A DNA stretch of 45,454 nt. Origin: Lentisphaerae bacterium ADurb.BinA184. GTDB lineage: Bacteria > Verrucomicrobiota > Lentisphaeria > Oligosphaerales > MVZH01. The position numbers and the translations under genes are program-made. How positions within the stretch are numbered: position 1 is the first letter of the stretch; every line of letters starts with the position of its first letter. The stretch is taken from contig MVZH01000006.1 of assembly GCA_002068325.1 (NCBI GenBank), forward strand, positions 1 through 45,454, given 5' to 3'. Below, piece by piece: positions 1-8,309 of this stretch. A model generated the notes under the pieces. It saw only the letters and a list, made by a program, of their open reading frames with translations, made no database searches and had not been told where the DNA came from.

Positions 1-223
1 GGGGGGCTGCCACCGGGTGCTCGAAGCCGCATTCCTGCGCGACCGCCTCGGCGGAGACCGCCCGCGCCGCCTCCTCGGCCGCCCGCGTCGCGGCCTGGGC
101 CCGCAACGCCTCCCGCTCGGCCGCCACCTCGGCCGGCCGGGGGCCGCAACCGGCAACGGCGACGCCGACCGCGGCGGCCACAAGCGCCGTGAACACAGTG
201 GGCTTGTGAGGGCAACCGATCAT
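1..223 (-). CDS. Lipoprotein, N-terminal part (cut by window edge)
   Basis: Reading the minus strand from ATG at 223, 74 codons run to the window edge without a stop. Residues 1-26 form a lipoprotein signal peptide: short basic start, Ala/Val-rich core, and a VAGC lipobox with Cys26 as the expected lipidated residue. After it comes an Ala/Glu/Arg-rich stretch that could be helical or coiled coil, so the protein is probably anchored in a membrane with a periplasmic stalk. A GGAG lies about a dozen bases upstream of the ATG. The function cannot be told from this fragment. Plus-strand open frames over the same bases have no such signal and look like shadows. Confidence 0.65.
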   Translation of the reverse strand, partial: MIGCPHKPTVFTALVAAAVGVAVAGCGPRPAEVAAEREALRAQAATRAAEEAARAVSAEAVAQECGFEHPVAAP

Positions 224-610
224 CCGTACCCGCTCCGCAAGATGTTGCGCAACACCGACGGCCGCCGCACCCACTCCACGCAGGCAGCGGGCGCGCCATG
301 CCCGCCGTCTTTTCCGGCCGTCCGTGGCGTCGCTGACTGGTTAGACGCCGATCGCGGGCTGCGGTTCGCGCCGCACACTCTCCTGCCACAGGTTCGACGC
401 CGGGGGGGGAGGCGTCGGGCGGGGCGCTCCCGGCCAGCCCGGCCGGAGTCACGCACCATATGCCGGCGTTGCCCGGATGTCAACCGCCGAACCGAAGACG
501 CGGCGCAGGTCAGTTCCGTGGCCGGGCAGTTTCTCTGGGCCTCGCCAAGGGTTCCGTAGAACCGGTTCGGAAGCAGGCCACGGACTCCATTCCAGTGCCA
601 TCCTGATTTG
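224..610. other. Intergenic region without a supported gene
   Basis: GC-rich spacer between the divergent lipoprotein gene and the first repeat element. It holds a small palindrome TTGCGCAA near 244-251 and a 7-bp stem (395-401 with 411-417) enclosing a run of eight G. No tRNA, promoter or protein-coding signal could be supported. Confidence 0.5.
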
Positions 611-731
611 TCTACCACCGAGGACACAGAGTTCACGGAGGGCTTTGCGCTTGTGCTGGCGCGGAACACTCGCCAACGCAAGCGCAAAGCCAGTTCCCTC
701 TCTGTGGCCTCTGTGCTCTCTGTGGTTGATG
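611..731. repeat. Palindromic interspersed element, ACCACAGAG type
   Basis: Imperfect inverted repeat. The inner stem is a perfect 13-bp match between 641-653 (GGCTTTGCGCTTG) and 679-691, and the pairing continues imperfectly into the loop. The outer arms at 613-641 and 696-726 are complementary purine-rich stretches of the form ACCACAGAG..CACAGAGG. Translated, the arms give NHREHRGHRE-like peptides, which I recognise as a common spurious ORF product in environmental bacterial genomes. It carries no transposase and is best seen as a MITE- or REP-like element. Confidence 0.75.
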
Positions 732-801
732 GCAACAACGGTCACCCCCCATCGCACCGGAGGAGGTCAGGCCATGGCAAGCGAGCACAGGCCGGGGCGG
801 G

Positions 802-829
802 TTGACAGTCGGGCGGCCCGGCTTAGATT
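802..829 (+). promoter_or_regulatory. Sigma70-type promoter for the FGGY kinase
   Basis: A perfect -35 box TTGACA at 802-807 and a -10 box TAGATT at 824-829 are separated by 16 bases. They lie about 70 bases before the kinase start, which itself has AGGAGG at 886-891. Confidence 0.6.
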
Positions 830-899
830 GCCCTCTTCCCCCCCGCCGTCCTGACGCGGGCGGACAGGTAGCCATCCCAGAGAGCAGGAGGCGTGGGCC

Positions 900-2480
900 A
901 TGAGTTGGTACCTCGGGCTGGACTCCAGCACGCAGAGCATCAGCGCGGTGATCGTTGACGTCGCGGCCGGCCGTCTGGTCGAGGACGCGAGTGTCAGTTT
1001 CAGCGAGCTGCCCGAGTTCAAGTGCCCGAATGGCTTTCTGGCCGGTGACGATCCGCTGGTGCGGCACGCCGACCCGCTCGTCTGGCTGGCCGGGCTTGAC
1101 CGGTTGCTCCAGGGCCTGGTTGACCGCGGCATTGACCTGTCGAAGGTGGTGGCGGTCAGCGGCAGCGGCCAGCAGCACGGGACGGTCTACCTGACGGCGG
1201 GCTTCCTGAAGCCCCGGGCCTGGGTGTGGGCCGGTGACCTGGTGGGCACTGTGCGGCCGATGCTGGCGCGGCCCACCGCGCCGATCTGGATGGACAGCTC
1301 GACTTCGGAGGAATGCCGCGAGATCACGGCGGCGGCGGGCGGCGTGGCGCCTGTCCAGAAGACCACGGGCTCGCCGGCGATCGAACGGTTCTCCGGCCCG
1401 CAGATCCGGCGCTTCTGGAAACGCGATCCCGACGGCTACCGGCGCACCGCCGTGATCCACCTGGTCAGCTCCTTCATGGCCTCGGTGCTGGCGGGGCGCA
1501 GTGCGCCGATCGATCTTGGGGACGGGGCCGGCATGAACCTGCTCAACCTCGGCACCGGCGCTTGGGATCCGGGAATGATCAACGCCACCGCCCCGGACCT
1601 CGCCGCCCGCCTGCCGCCGGTCGTGCCCTCGCACACCGAGGTCGGCCCCATCGCCGAGTACTTCGTGCGCCGGTACGGGTTCGCCCGCGGCACCCGGGTG
1701 GTGGCCTGGTCGGGCGACAACCCGAACAGCCTGATCGGCGTCGGCGGCTACGCGCCGGGCACGGCCGTGATCTCGCTGGGCACCAGCCACACCTACTTCG
1801 CCGCCATGCGACGGCCCACCGTTGACCCGGCCGGGTATGGACACGTCTTCGGCAATCCGGCCGGCGGGTTCATGAGCCTGATCTGCTTCAAGAACGGCGC
1901 CCTCGCGCAGGAGGAAGTCCGCCGCCGGCACCAGTTGAGCTGGAAACAGTTCGACGACTGCCTGCGCCGCACCCCGCCCGGCAACGCGGGCAACATGATG
2001 CTGCCCTACTTTGTCGCCGAGACGACCCCGCTGGTGCTCACCCCGGGCGTCGTGTTCACCGGATCGGAGACCTTCCGCGCCGGCGGCGATGCCGATGCCA
2101 TGGTGCGGGCCGTGGTCGAGGCGCAGGCCTACCGGATGCGGTTGCACTCGTCGTGGATCGCCGACCGCACCGACGCCGTCCGGGTCACGGGCGGGGCCTC
2201 GGTCAGCCGCGAGGTCTGCCAGGTCCTGGCGGATGTGTTCAACGCCCGTCTCGAACGGCTGGAGACGGAGAATTCGGCGGGCCTGGGCGCGGCCCTGCGC
2301 GCCGCCCAGGCCACCGGCGCCGGGGAGTGGCAACGGCTGACGGACGCCTTCTGCCGGCCGGTCGCCGGCCAGAGCGTTTCACCCCTCGCCGCCAACGTCG
2401 AGGTCTATCGTCGGCAACTGCCCGCGTTCGAGGCCTTTGCCCGGCAGGGCCGGGGGGGGCAGAGCTTGCCGCACGCATGA
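900..2480 (+). CDS. xylB: FGGY-family carbohydrate kinase, xylulokinase-like
   Basis: 526 residues, the normal length for xylulokinase, which phosphorylates D-xylulose to xylulose 5-phosphate for the pentose phosphate pathway in the cytoplasm. The phosphate-1 motif GLDSSTQS is at residues 6-13. SGSGQQHG near 87-94 is typical of XYLB-type enzymes. DGAGMNLL near 208-215 supplies the likely catalytic aspartate. SGDNPNSLIG near 271-280 and SLGTSHTYF near 292-300 belong to the C-terminal ATP-binding half. AGGAGG lies eight bases before the ATG, which fixes the start. The gene stands alone behind its own promoter, with no isomerase beside it, so substrate specificity is inferred from the family. 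Another pentulose or pentitol kinase of the FGGY group remains possible. Confidence 0.85.
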   Translation: MSWYLGLDSSTQSISAVIVDVAAGRLVEDASVSFSELPEFKCPNGFLAGDDPLVRHADPLVWLAGLDRLLQGLVDRGIDLSKVVAVSGSGQQHGTVYLTAGFLKPRAWVWAGDLVGTVRPMLARPTAPIWMDSSTSEECREITAAAGGVAPVQKTTGSPAIERFSGPQIRRFWKRDPDGYRRTAVIHLVSSFMASVLAGRSAPIDLGDGAGMNLLNLGTGAWDPGMINATAPDLAARLPPVVPSHTEVGPIAEYFVRRYGFARGTRVVAWSGDNPNSLIGVGGYAPGTAVISLGTSHTYFAAMRRPTVDPAGYGHVFGNPAGGFMSLICFKNGALAQEEVRRRHQLSWKQFDDCLRRTPPGNAGNMMLPYFVAETTPLVLTPGVVFTGSETFRAGGDADAMVRAVVEAQAYRMRLHSSWIADRTDAVRVTGGASVSREVCQVLADVFNARLERLETENSAGLGAALRAAQATGAGEWQRLTDAFCRPVAGQSVSPLAANVEVYRRQLPAFEAFARQGRGGQSLPHA

Positions 2481-2673
2481 TCCGCCATGCGGACGCGAAG
2501 GCCCGGAGGCCGTTGTCGCGGCGGCGGTGGCGCGGGGGCGTCCCGGCCTGGTTGCCGGTGAGGGGGTGCAGGGGCCTGTTCTCCGCCACCCCGGCGTCGG
2601 CCGCACACGAGTCCTCGCCGGCCGCCCCGGCCACAGCGTGCTCCGGGCTGGGGATCAGCCTGAGCGATTCATG
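2481..2673. other. Spacer between kinase and transporter
   Basis: Very GC-rich sequence with no supported gene, promoter or U-tract terminator. It leads directly into a repeat element that reaches the start of the transporter gene. Confidence 0.4.
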
Positions 2674-2777
2674 AACAGAGAGGCAACGGAGATATCGGTC
2701 TCCACGCCGCCCAACCGTACGCGGGGCGGCAACCTATTGCAGAGCTGACTCTTTGTTGCCTCCGTTTCCTCTTTGTG
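2674..2777. repeat. Inverted-repeat element, AACGGAGGCAAC type
   Basis: Arms at 2674-2691 and 2760-2777 are complementary at 15 of 18 positions (AACAGAGAGGCAACGGAG against the reverse complement of the right arm). The design resembles the element at 611-731 but the sequence belongs to a different family. The right arm covers the most upstream possible start of the transporter gene, so those codons are repeat-derived and not part of the protein. Confidence 0.6.
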
Positions 2778-2794
2778 AACAGTCCAGGTTAGCG

Positions 2795-5173
2795 GTGACC
2801 AGCGAACCGACAACTCAATTGCTTGACGTCGCCGGGCGGCGGATCTCGCAACGTGCCCTGATGCGCGGGCTGCGCGTCAACATGGTCGCCGGCGCCCTGG
2901 GCAACGCGTGGGCGGCGATGGCGCTGGGCATGGCCACCACGATGTTCATGGAGTGCAACGGCGCCAGCGGCGTCATGATCGGGCTGATCGTGACCGTCCA
3001 GCAGCTGGCCATGGTGACGCAGATCCCCGCCTCCCTGTACGCCGAGCGCCTCGCCTCGCGAAAGCGGTACTGGGCGACGCTGGCCCTGGCGCAGAGGCTG
3101 GTCTGGCTGGTGCCGGCGGGGCTGCCGCGGCTGGCGGCCGCCGGCATGCTGGCGATTGTCGCCCTCAGCTCGATTCTCACGCATGCCTGCGCCGCCTGCT
3201 GGTACAGCTGGATCGCCGACCTCGTCCCGGAGCGCATCCGCGGCCGCTTCTGGGGCGTGCGCCAGAGCATCACCATGGCCGCCTACCTGCTGGCCATGGC
3301 CGCGGCGGGGTGGCTGCTGGACGCCTTCCCGGATCCGCGCACGCCTGGCGGCTCGTTCACCGGGTTCAGCCTCTGTTTCGCGGCGGCCGCCGTGGTCGGC
3401 GTCCTCGACATCCTCATCCATCTCGCGGTGCCGGAGCCGCGCCCCACCCCGCGCACCGTGCATCTACCCATCCTCGAACAGCTCCTGGCACCGCTGCGCG
3501 ACCGCGACTTCCTCTGGATCACCCTGTCCTTCGGAGTCTGGGCCATGACCGTCGGCCTGACCGGATCGTTCTCGGTGATCTACCTCACGCGCGAGTTCAA
3601 CGTCAGCTACACCGAAGTCGCCGCCACCAGCATCGCCGCCGGGCTGAGCACGGTGCTCATCGGGATGCTCTGGGGCCGTCTCATGGACCGCATCGGCGCC
3701 CGCGCCTTCGGGGCGCTCATGCTGGCGGTGACCCCGCTGTTCAGCATTGTGTGGTTCCTGGTTGACGACAGCGTCCTGAGCTTCACGCTGCCCGTCATTG
3801 GTTCGTTCACGGTGCACCAGCCCATCTTCCTGCTGGTCGTGGTCAACCTCCTGGCCGGGGGCTTCTACGCGGGAGTCTCGCTGTGCCAGTTCAACCTGAG
3901 CAGCATGCTGGCGCCGAAGGAGGGGCGGACGCTGGCCATGGCCGTGCACTGGACGCTGGTCGGCCTGATCGGCGCCGTCGGGCCGCTGGCCGGCGGCGCG
4001 ATCACCGACTACTTCGCCCGGCATCCCCTGAACACCGTCCTGCCGACTGGCACCCATCTGACCTTCTACCACGCCCTCGTCGTCCTGCACGCCCTCCTGC
4101 TCTGGCTCGGGGTGTTGCCCTTGCTGATGCGGGTGCGGCGCCGCGAGGGCGATGTCTCGGTGCACCGCCTCGTCGGCAACCCCCTGCGTGTGGTCGGCAT
4201 CCTCAACAACATGATGGCGGCCGAGGCCGCCGCCAGCCGCACCCGCGCACGGGCCGTGCGGCGGCTCGGCGACCAGCGCGTCGGTGTCGCCGTCGAGACG
4301 CTCATCGAACGCCTTGACGACCCGGCCAGTGAAGTCCGCGAGGAGAGCGTCGCCGCCCTCGGCCGGGTCGGCACCCCCGCCGCGGTCAGCGCGCTGGTCG
4401 AACGGCTCGAGGCACCGGCCTGCGACCTGGCGCCCCAGATCGCCCGCGCCCTCCGCGGCGCCCGCAATCCTGAGGCGGTTGATGCCCTGCTCCGCCGCAT
4501 GGCCGGCGACGAACACGAGACGCAGGCCGAGTGCGCCCGCACCCTCGGTGAGATCGGAGACCCGCGCGCCGTCAGCCTCCTCCTGCACGTGCTCCGCAGC
4601 ACCCAGGACGCCCGTGTCCTCGTCGCCTGCGCAGACGCCCTCGCCCACCTGCACAGCTTCCCCGCCCTGCCCGAAATCCTCCAGCGCGCGCGTGAGGCAC
4701 CGTCCGACGTGGTCCGCAACTCCCTGGCGCTGGCGGCCGGCGCGCTCCTCGGCAACCGCGACGAGTTCTATGCCCTGCTGACGGCCGAGACCGAACACCC
4801 GGGAAGCCTGATCCTGCCGCAACTGGCGCGTGTCGGCCGCCTCGTCGAACGTCGCCCGGTGTTCCGGCCCCGTCTGCAGGCGCTGCGGCTGATGCTCGAA
4901 GCGCTCGAGGAAGCCTGCGAAAACCAGGACGGCCCCGCCGTGGTCGAGACGATGTGGCGCGACCGCGACCTGATCAGTCCGTCCGTGCCGTCTGCCCACC
5001 CCGAGGGCCGCGCCGAGGCGGCCTCGGATCCGCTGCACAAGGCGCGGGTGCTGTCGGGACTCTGGTACTTGGGCCAACTCCATCAGGCCGTGGCCCGCAA
5101 GGAGCCGGTCGGCCCCATCGAGGTCCTGCTGGGCGTCCATTTCGTCGTCTCATGCCTGTGGGCGGAAGGCTGA
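2795..5173 (+). CDS. MFS transporter fused to a C-terminal HEAT-repeat domain
   Basis: 792 residues if translation starts at GTG 2795. An upstream TTG at 2753 lies inside a repeat arm, and ATG 2861 is another option. Residues of about 25-445 form a major facilitator body with around twelve hydrophobic segments. The region after about 485 (nt 4240-4780) is soluble and built of helix pairs with HEAT/PBS-lyase-type signatures such as DPASEVREESVAALGRVG and AECARTLGEIGDPRAV. A final helical stretch of about 100 residues follows. MFS proteins move small solutes across the inner membrane; the HEAT solenoid would lie in the cytoplasm as a protein-binding or regulatory platform. The substrate cannot be inferred. 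The gene follows the kinase on the same strand after about 300 bases, so sugar transport is conceivable but unproven. Confidence 0.8.
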   Translation: MTSEPTTQLLDVAGRRISQRALMRGLRVNMVAGALGNAWAAMALGMATTMFMECNGASGVMIGLIVTVQQLAMVTQIPASLYAERLASRKRYWATLALAQRLVWLVPAGLPRLAAAGMLAIVALSSILTHACAACWYSWIADLVPERIRGRFWGVRQSITMAAYLLAMAAAGWLLDAFPDPRTPGGSFTGFSLCFAAAAVVGVLDILIHLAVPEPRPTPRTVHLPILEQLLAPLRDRDFLWITLSFGVWAMTVGLTGSFSVIYLTREFNVSYTEVAATSIAAGLSTVLIGMLWGRLMDRIGARAFGALMLAVTPLFSIVWFLVDDSVLSFTLPVIGSFTVHQPIFLLVVVNLLAGGFYAGVSLCQFNLSSMLAPKEGRTLAMAVHWTLVGLIGAVGPLAGGAITDYFARHPLNTVLPTGTHLTFYHALVVLHALLLWLGVLPLLMRVRRREGDVSVHRLVGNPLRVVGILNNMMAAEAAASRTRARAVRRLGDQRVGVAVETLIERLDDPASEVREESVAALGRVGTPAAVSALVERLEAPACDLAPQIARALRGARNPEAVDALLRRMAGDEHETQAECARTLGEIGDPRAVSLLLHVLRSTQDARVLVACADALAHLHSFPALPEILQRAREAPSDVVRNSLALAAGALLGNRDEFYALLTAETEHPGSLILPQLARVGRLVERRPVFRPRLQALRLMLEALEEACENQDGPAVVETMWRDRDLISPSVPSAHPEGRAEAASDPLHKARVLSGLWYLGQLHQAVARKEPVGPIEVLLGVHFVVSCLWAEG

Positions 5174-5175
5174 GG

Positions 5176-5290
5176 GAAATGCGGAAGGCGGAACGGGGAA
5201 TGCGGAACGCCAGAACGCCAGAACGCCGAACGCCGAACGCTGAACGCTGAACGCCGAACGCTGAATGCGGAATGGGGAACGCGGAGGGGG
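5176..5290. repeat. Tandem heptamer array (GAACGCN)
   Basis: About fifteen consecutive 7-bp units, a few of 8 bp, of the forms GAACGCC, GAACGCT, GAATGCG and GAACGGG. The array starts three bases after the transporter stop codon. On the other strand it translates to HSAFRIP-like peptides, a familiar low-complexity artefact. No function is evident. Confidence 0.8.
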
Positions 5291-5506
5291 AGCCAAGGCC
5301 GATTCCTGACGGACTTGGCATGGCGGACCGTCAGCGGCAGCAACCAAGTCGTCCCTGTCCGCGTTGCCTCTCCGTTGTCCGACGGGCATTTGCACGGCGC
5401 GTCTTCGCGGGATAAGGTACCGTATTCCGCGCCGGGGGCGGTGCAGCTTCGGAGTCTTGGCAGGGACTTGACGTCCCGCCCGTTCCACCCACAGAAGGAG
5501 ACCATC
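5291..5506 (+). promoter_or_regulatory. Promoter and leader of the first PEP-CTERM gene
   Basis: TTGCAC at 5390-5395 and TAAGGT at 5413-5418 with a 17-base spacer form a plausible sigma70 promoter. The leader of about 80 bases ends with AAGGAG at 5495-5500, six bases before ATG 5507. Nothing else is evident between the heptamer array and the promoter. Confidence 0.5.
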
Positions 5507-6577
5507 ATGAGACAGGCAGCATGGCATCGCATGGGGCGTCTGGCGGCGATCCTGGCCGTGGCTGGCGGCGCTGTGGCCGCGCACGGGGCCTTGATCTTCG
5601 ACCAGCGCGAAAACGTCAACCTGTTGGCCTCGCCGGACGTGACGATCACGGCAACCTATGGCCCTAACGGCGGCACGCCAGACGACCTGCGCGGCAGCTA
5701 CTGGAACGTGTACAACTTCGATGCGCCAGACACCGGCAGCAACACCTGGACGTTCGACCTCGGCGAGGTCCGCAACGTCAAGACCTACGAGTTCTACAAC
5801 AACGACGGCTGGGGGTACCTCTCGGGCGGCACCGGCGAAGTGTCCGCCGACGGCGTGTCCTGGGTGCCGGCCCCCGGCACGTTCTCGGTCAGCTCAACCT
5901 CCGGGGCGCGCCTGCACACCTATACGCTGACCGACGCCGCCGACACCCGGTGGTTCCGGTTCACCGCCGCGGACGCCGACTTCACCGACGCCCAGAACCG
6001 TGCCCTCATCGCGCGCATGGGCCTTTACGGAACGGCCGGAACCATTATGCCCTCCGTCTCCCTGAACATCGCGGTGGATGACGCCACCACCGCCGCGGCA
6101 GACGTGCAGGTCACCCAGGCTGGCGGGAACTTGGAGGGGCACAGCTTTGTGACCGGGCACCCGGATCCGACCAACCGAATCTGGTACAACGTCGGCGCCG
6201 GCGACTCGATCAGTTTCACCTTCGCCGCCGACGCGACGGTGTGCCAGTTCGGCATCGCCTCCGACCCCAATGCCGGGCAGATTGACCCCGCGGCGACCTG
6301 GCGGCTGCTGGGTTCGACCGACGGCGGGACGACGTACCCGGCAACCCTCTACAGCGGAACCAGTCTGAGCACCGGCACCCGCTACTATGACGTCACGGAG
6401 TTCACCGGAAACGCCTTCCAGTTCATCATCGACACGGCGTCCCACAACATGCGCTTCGGTGGGTTCTACTTCTACCAGACCGCCCCGATCCCCGAACCCG
6501 CCAGCCTTCTGATCCTGGCGTTGGGAGGCCTGGCCGCGCGGCGGCGCGCACCTCGCGGCGCGCCCGGCAGTCGCTGA
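5507..6577 (+). CDS. PEP-CTERM sorted secreted protein with discoidin-like domain
   Basis: 356 residues. The open frame extends upstream, but ATG 5507 follows AAGGAG at the right distance and begins a clear signal peptide (MRQAAWHRMGRLAAIL..., cleavage probably after AHG near residue 27). Residues of about 30-180 resemble a F5/8 type C (discoidin) beta-sandwich, with WTFDLGEVRNVKTYEFYNND and a surface-exposed SADGVSWV segment, which often binds carbohydrate. A second beta-rich domain follows (about 182-325). The C-terminus is a PEP-CTERM signal: PEPASLL, a hydrophobic helix, then an Arg-rich end. In such bacteria this tail directs export, removal by an exosortase, and surface or extracellular delivery. 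A glycan-binding role is inference. Confidence 0.8.
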   Translation: MRQAAWHRMGRLAAILAVAGGAVAAHGALIFDQRENVNLLASPDVTITATYGPNGGTPDDLRGSYWNVYNFDAPDTGSNTWTFDLGEVRNVKTYEFYNNDGWGYLSGGTGEVSADGVSWVPAPGTFSVSSTSGARLHTYTLTDAADTRWFRFTAADADFTDAQNRALIARMGLYGTAGTIMPSVSLNIAVDDATTAAADVQVTQAGGNLEGHSFVTGHPDPTNRIWYNVGAGDSISFTFAADATVCQFGIASDPNAGQIDPAATWRLLGSTDGGTTYPATLYSGTSLSTGTRYYDVTEFTGNAFQFIIDTASHNMRFGGFYFYQTAPIPEPASLLILALGGLAARRRAPRGAPGSR

Positions 6578-6578
6578 A

Positions 6579-6599
6579 CCGCTCGCGCTCCGCGGGCGG
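6579..6599. terminator. Hairpin between convergent genes
   Basis: A 9-bp GC-rich stem (6579-6587 with 6591-6599, one G-U pair) with a 3-base loop sits just after the PEP-CTERM stop codon and before the convergent smpB stop. It has no clear T-run, so termination is only suggested. Confidence 0.35.
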
Positions 6600-6697
6600 T
6601 GTCCAACCGGTGGAAATCCCGGGCTGCTGAGGGACAGACCGGGTGGCCCTCTTCCCGTCCGTCGCCGTCGCGGGCCCGCGCGGGGGCGACGCCATGG

Positions 6698-7141
6698 TCA
6701 CCGTTGCCGCAACGCCTGGCGCGTCTCGCGCTCGTGCTCCTTGCGTCGCAGGGCCTGGCGCTTGTCGTACTGGGCCTTGCCGCGGCACAGCCCAAGCTCG
6801 ATCTTGACGCGGCCGCGGCTGAGGCCGACGGTCAACGGGATCAGCGTCATGCCCTTGGCCTCGACCGCCTGCTGCAGCCGGCGGATCTCCTTGCGGTGCA
6901 TGAGCAGGCGCCGGTTCCGCTTGGGATCGTGGTTGAACTGGTTGCCCTGGGCGTAGGGCGCAATGTGCGCGCCCAGCAGCCACAGCTCGCCGTCAATGAC
7001 CTTGGCATACGCGTCGAGGAGGGCAATCTGACTGGAACGGCACGACTTGACCTCGGTGCCGCGCAACTCGATGCCCGCCTCAAAACGCTCCACGATCGTG
7101 TAGTCGTGAAACGCTTTGCTGTTCTTGGTCAAGACCTTCAT
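6698..7141 (-). CDS. smpB: SsrA-binding protein SmpB
   Basis: 147 residues. SmpB binds tmRNA and brings it to stalled ribosomes for trans-translation. The sequence has the family's typical beta-barrel features: KNSKAFHDYTIVERFEAG at the start, ELRGTEVKSCR, the NQFNHDPKRNRRLLMHRKEI segment, and the basic tail with KAQYDKRQALRRKEHER that enters the decoding centre. The open frame runs 33 codons further upstream, but ATG 7141 is preceded by GAGGGG and matches the family N-terminus, so the longer form is rejected. No tmRNA gene was seen in this window. The gene is convergent with the upstream PEP-CTERM gene and lies downstream of the second one, separated from it by a terminator. Confidence 0.95.
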   Translation of the reverse strand: MKVLTKNSKAFHDYTIVERFEAGIELRGTEVKSCRSSQIALLDAYAKVIDGELWLLGAHIAPYAQGNQFNHDPKRNRRLLMHRKEIRRLQQAVEAKGMTLIPLTVGLSRGRVKIELGLCRGKAQYDKRQALRRKEHERETRQALRQR

Positions 7142-7293
7142 CCGAACCCCTCTGGGCTCCCCTGTCCGGGCGCCCGGCGGGGAGACCGTGACACCGGGGG
7201 CAATATCCCTCGCCAACGCCCGTTCGCCAGCGCCAACCAACGGTCAGCCGCCTGAAGGAGGCACTACACACGGGGTGCCGGCTGAGTCGTCGG

Positions 7294-7338
7294 CAAGAAG
7301 AGGGCACGGCTTGGTGTCGCGAACACCGTACCGTGCCC
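7294..7338 (-). terminator. Rho-independent terminator of the second PEP-CTERM gene
   Basis: On the minus strand an 8-bp stem GGGCACGG/CCGTGCCC (7331-7338 with 7302-7309) encloses an inner 5-bp stem GGTGT/ACACC and is followed by TCTTCTT. It starts about a dozen bases after the PEP-CTERM stop codon and would separate that gene from smpB. Confidence 0.7.
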
Positions 7339-7349
7339 GTTGGGTTGGC

Positions 7350-8309
7350 CTAGTTGGCCCGCCGCCTCAGCAACAGCGCGGCCAGACCGACAAGGGCCAG
7401 CGTCCCGGGTTCGGGACACTGCGGGTTGAGATTCCAGAAGCGCACCTCCACCGGGAGGCGCGGCACGCCCTGATCCAAGACCTGCACCTCGGCGTACAGC
7501 AGGCTCTCGAACTCAGGTCCCGTGTTCAGCGTGGTGTCAATGAACACGTCGAAGAACGAGTCCGGCCAGAACTCCAGAGGAGCCGTGACCGGCAGGCCGT
7601 TGACCAGGGGTTCCCGTTCGTACGGTTGCAGCCACTCGTAGCCTGGCGGGTAACTCCCGTACGGGCCGCTCAGATCCAGCCCCGCGTCGAGGCTCAGGCT
7701 GCCGAGGCTGAGCATGTCGGCGGGGATGTCGACAAAGGTCCGCAGGTGCGTGATCTGCGGCAACAGCTGCTCCGGATCCCCCTGCTCGTACAGCAGCTCC
7801 GGCATCGCCAGCCGCATGGTCACCTGCGGCACACCTTGAGGTTCGCCGGGCGGCGGCGGCTGTTCAAAGAGAATCCGCGTCGTCTCCATCACGACCGGCG
7901 GGGTGTTGTTGATCCCCGGGATCCGCACGCCCCCGCCGGTCCAGTAGGCGTCCAGGATTGGCCCCGACCCGTTCATCAGCAGCCCGATGTGGGCCGGCAG
8001 CCCCGGCTGAACCTGCATCACGGGGTTGCTCCAGCTGACGATGGTGTCCAAGTCCAGATCTCCGTCCACGTCCTGGGTGTGGTCGAAGTTCAGCGACGTG
8101 AACTGGCCCATCATGAACTGCGAGGGGTCGGCCATGTTCACGCTGAACGTCGGCGACTCGACCACGATCTCGAAGTCCGTGGCCGGTTGCCCGGTGTTGT
8201 TGATGACGTCCCAGTTCAGCCAGGGGTCGTGTTCCACGAAACTCTGGCCGTGGACCGGGAGGGCCATCAGCGCGATGATCAGCACGAGTAGACACTGAGG
8301 TCTCTTCAT
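7350..8309 (-). CDS. PEP-CTERM sorted secreted protein, function unknown
   Basis: 319 residues. A signal peptide (MKRPQCLLVLIIALMALPVHG) precedes a beta-rich body of about 270 residues that I do not recognise. It contains NNTGQPATDFEIVVES and DVDGDLDLDTIVSW segments, the latter Asp-rich and possibly calcium-binding. The C-terminus is a PEP-CTERM tail: CPEPGTLAL, a short hydrophobic helix and RRRAN. The frame continues upstream to 8621, but ATG 8309 follows GGGAGG at 8315-8320 and begins the signal peptide, so it is the chosen start. The gene has a strong promoter about 240 bases upstream, a structured leader, and a terminator right after the stop, so it is probably a single-gene transcript. 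Confidence 0.8.
   Translation of the reverse strand: MKRPQCLLVLIIALMALPVHGQSFVEHDPWLNWDVINNTGQPATDFEIVVESPTFSVNMADPSQFMMGQFTSLNFDHTQDVDGDLDLDTIVSWSNPVMQVQPGLPAHIGLLMNGSGPILDAYWTGGGVRIPGINNTPPVVMETTRILFEQPPPPGEPQGVPQVTMRLAMPELLYEQGDPEQLLPQITHLRTFVDIPADMLSLGSLSLDAGLDLSGPYGSYPPGYEWLQPYEREPLVNGLPVTAPLEFWPDSFFDVFIDTTLNTGPEFESLLYAEVQVLDQGVPRLPVEVRFWNLNPQCPEPGTLALVGLAALLLRRRAN

Noticed and set aside
385..420. GGTTCGACGCC resembling a tRNA T-arm
   Set aside because: The flanking bases do not form the T stem, and no acceptor, D or anticodon arms can be drawn.
633..2333. Minus-strand frame opposite the kinase
   Set aside because: Shadow of the FGGY kinase gene, with no domain and no start signal.
2753..2794. 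TTG start for the MFS transporter
   Set aside because: It lies within the right arm of an inverted repeat and adds residues that are repeat-derived.
5315..5506. Upstream extension of the first PEP-CTERM gene
   Set aside because: It would remove the signal peptide from the N-terminus and crosses the putative promoter; ATG 5507 has a good ribosome site.
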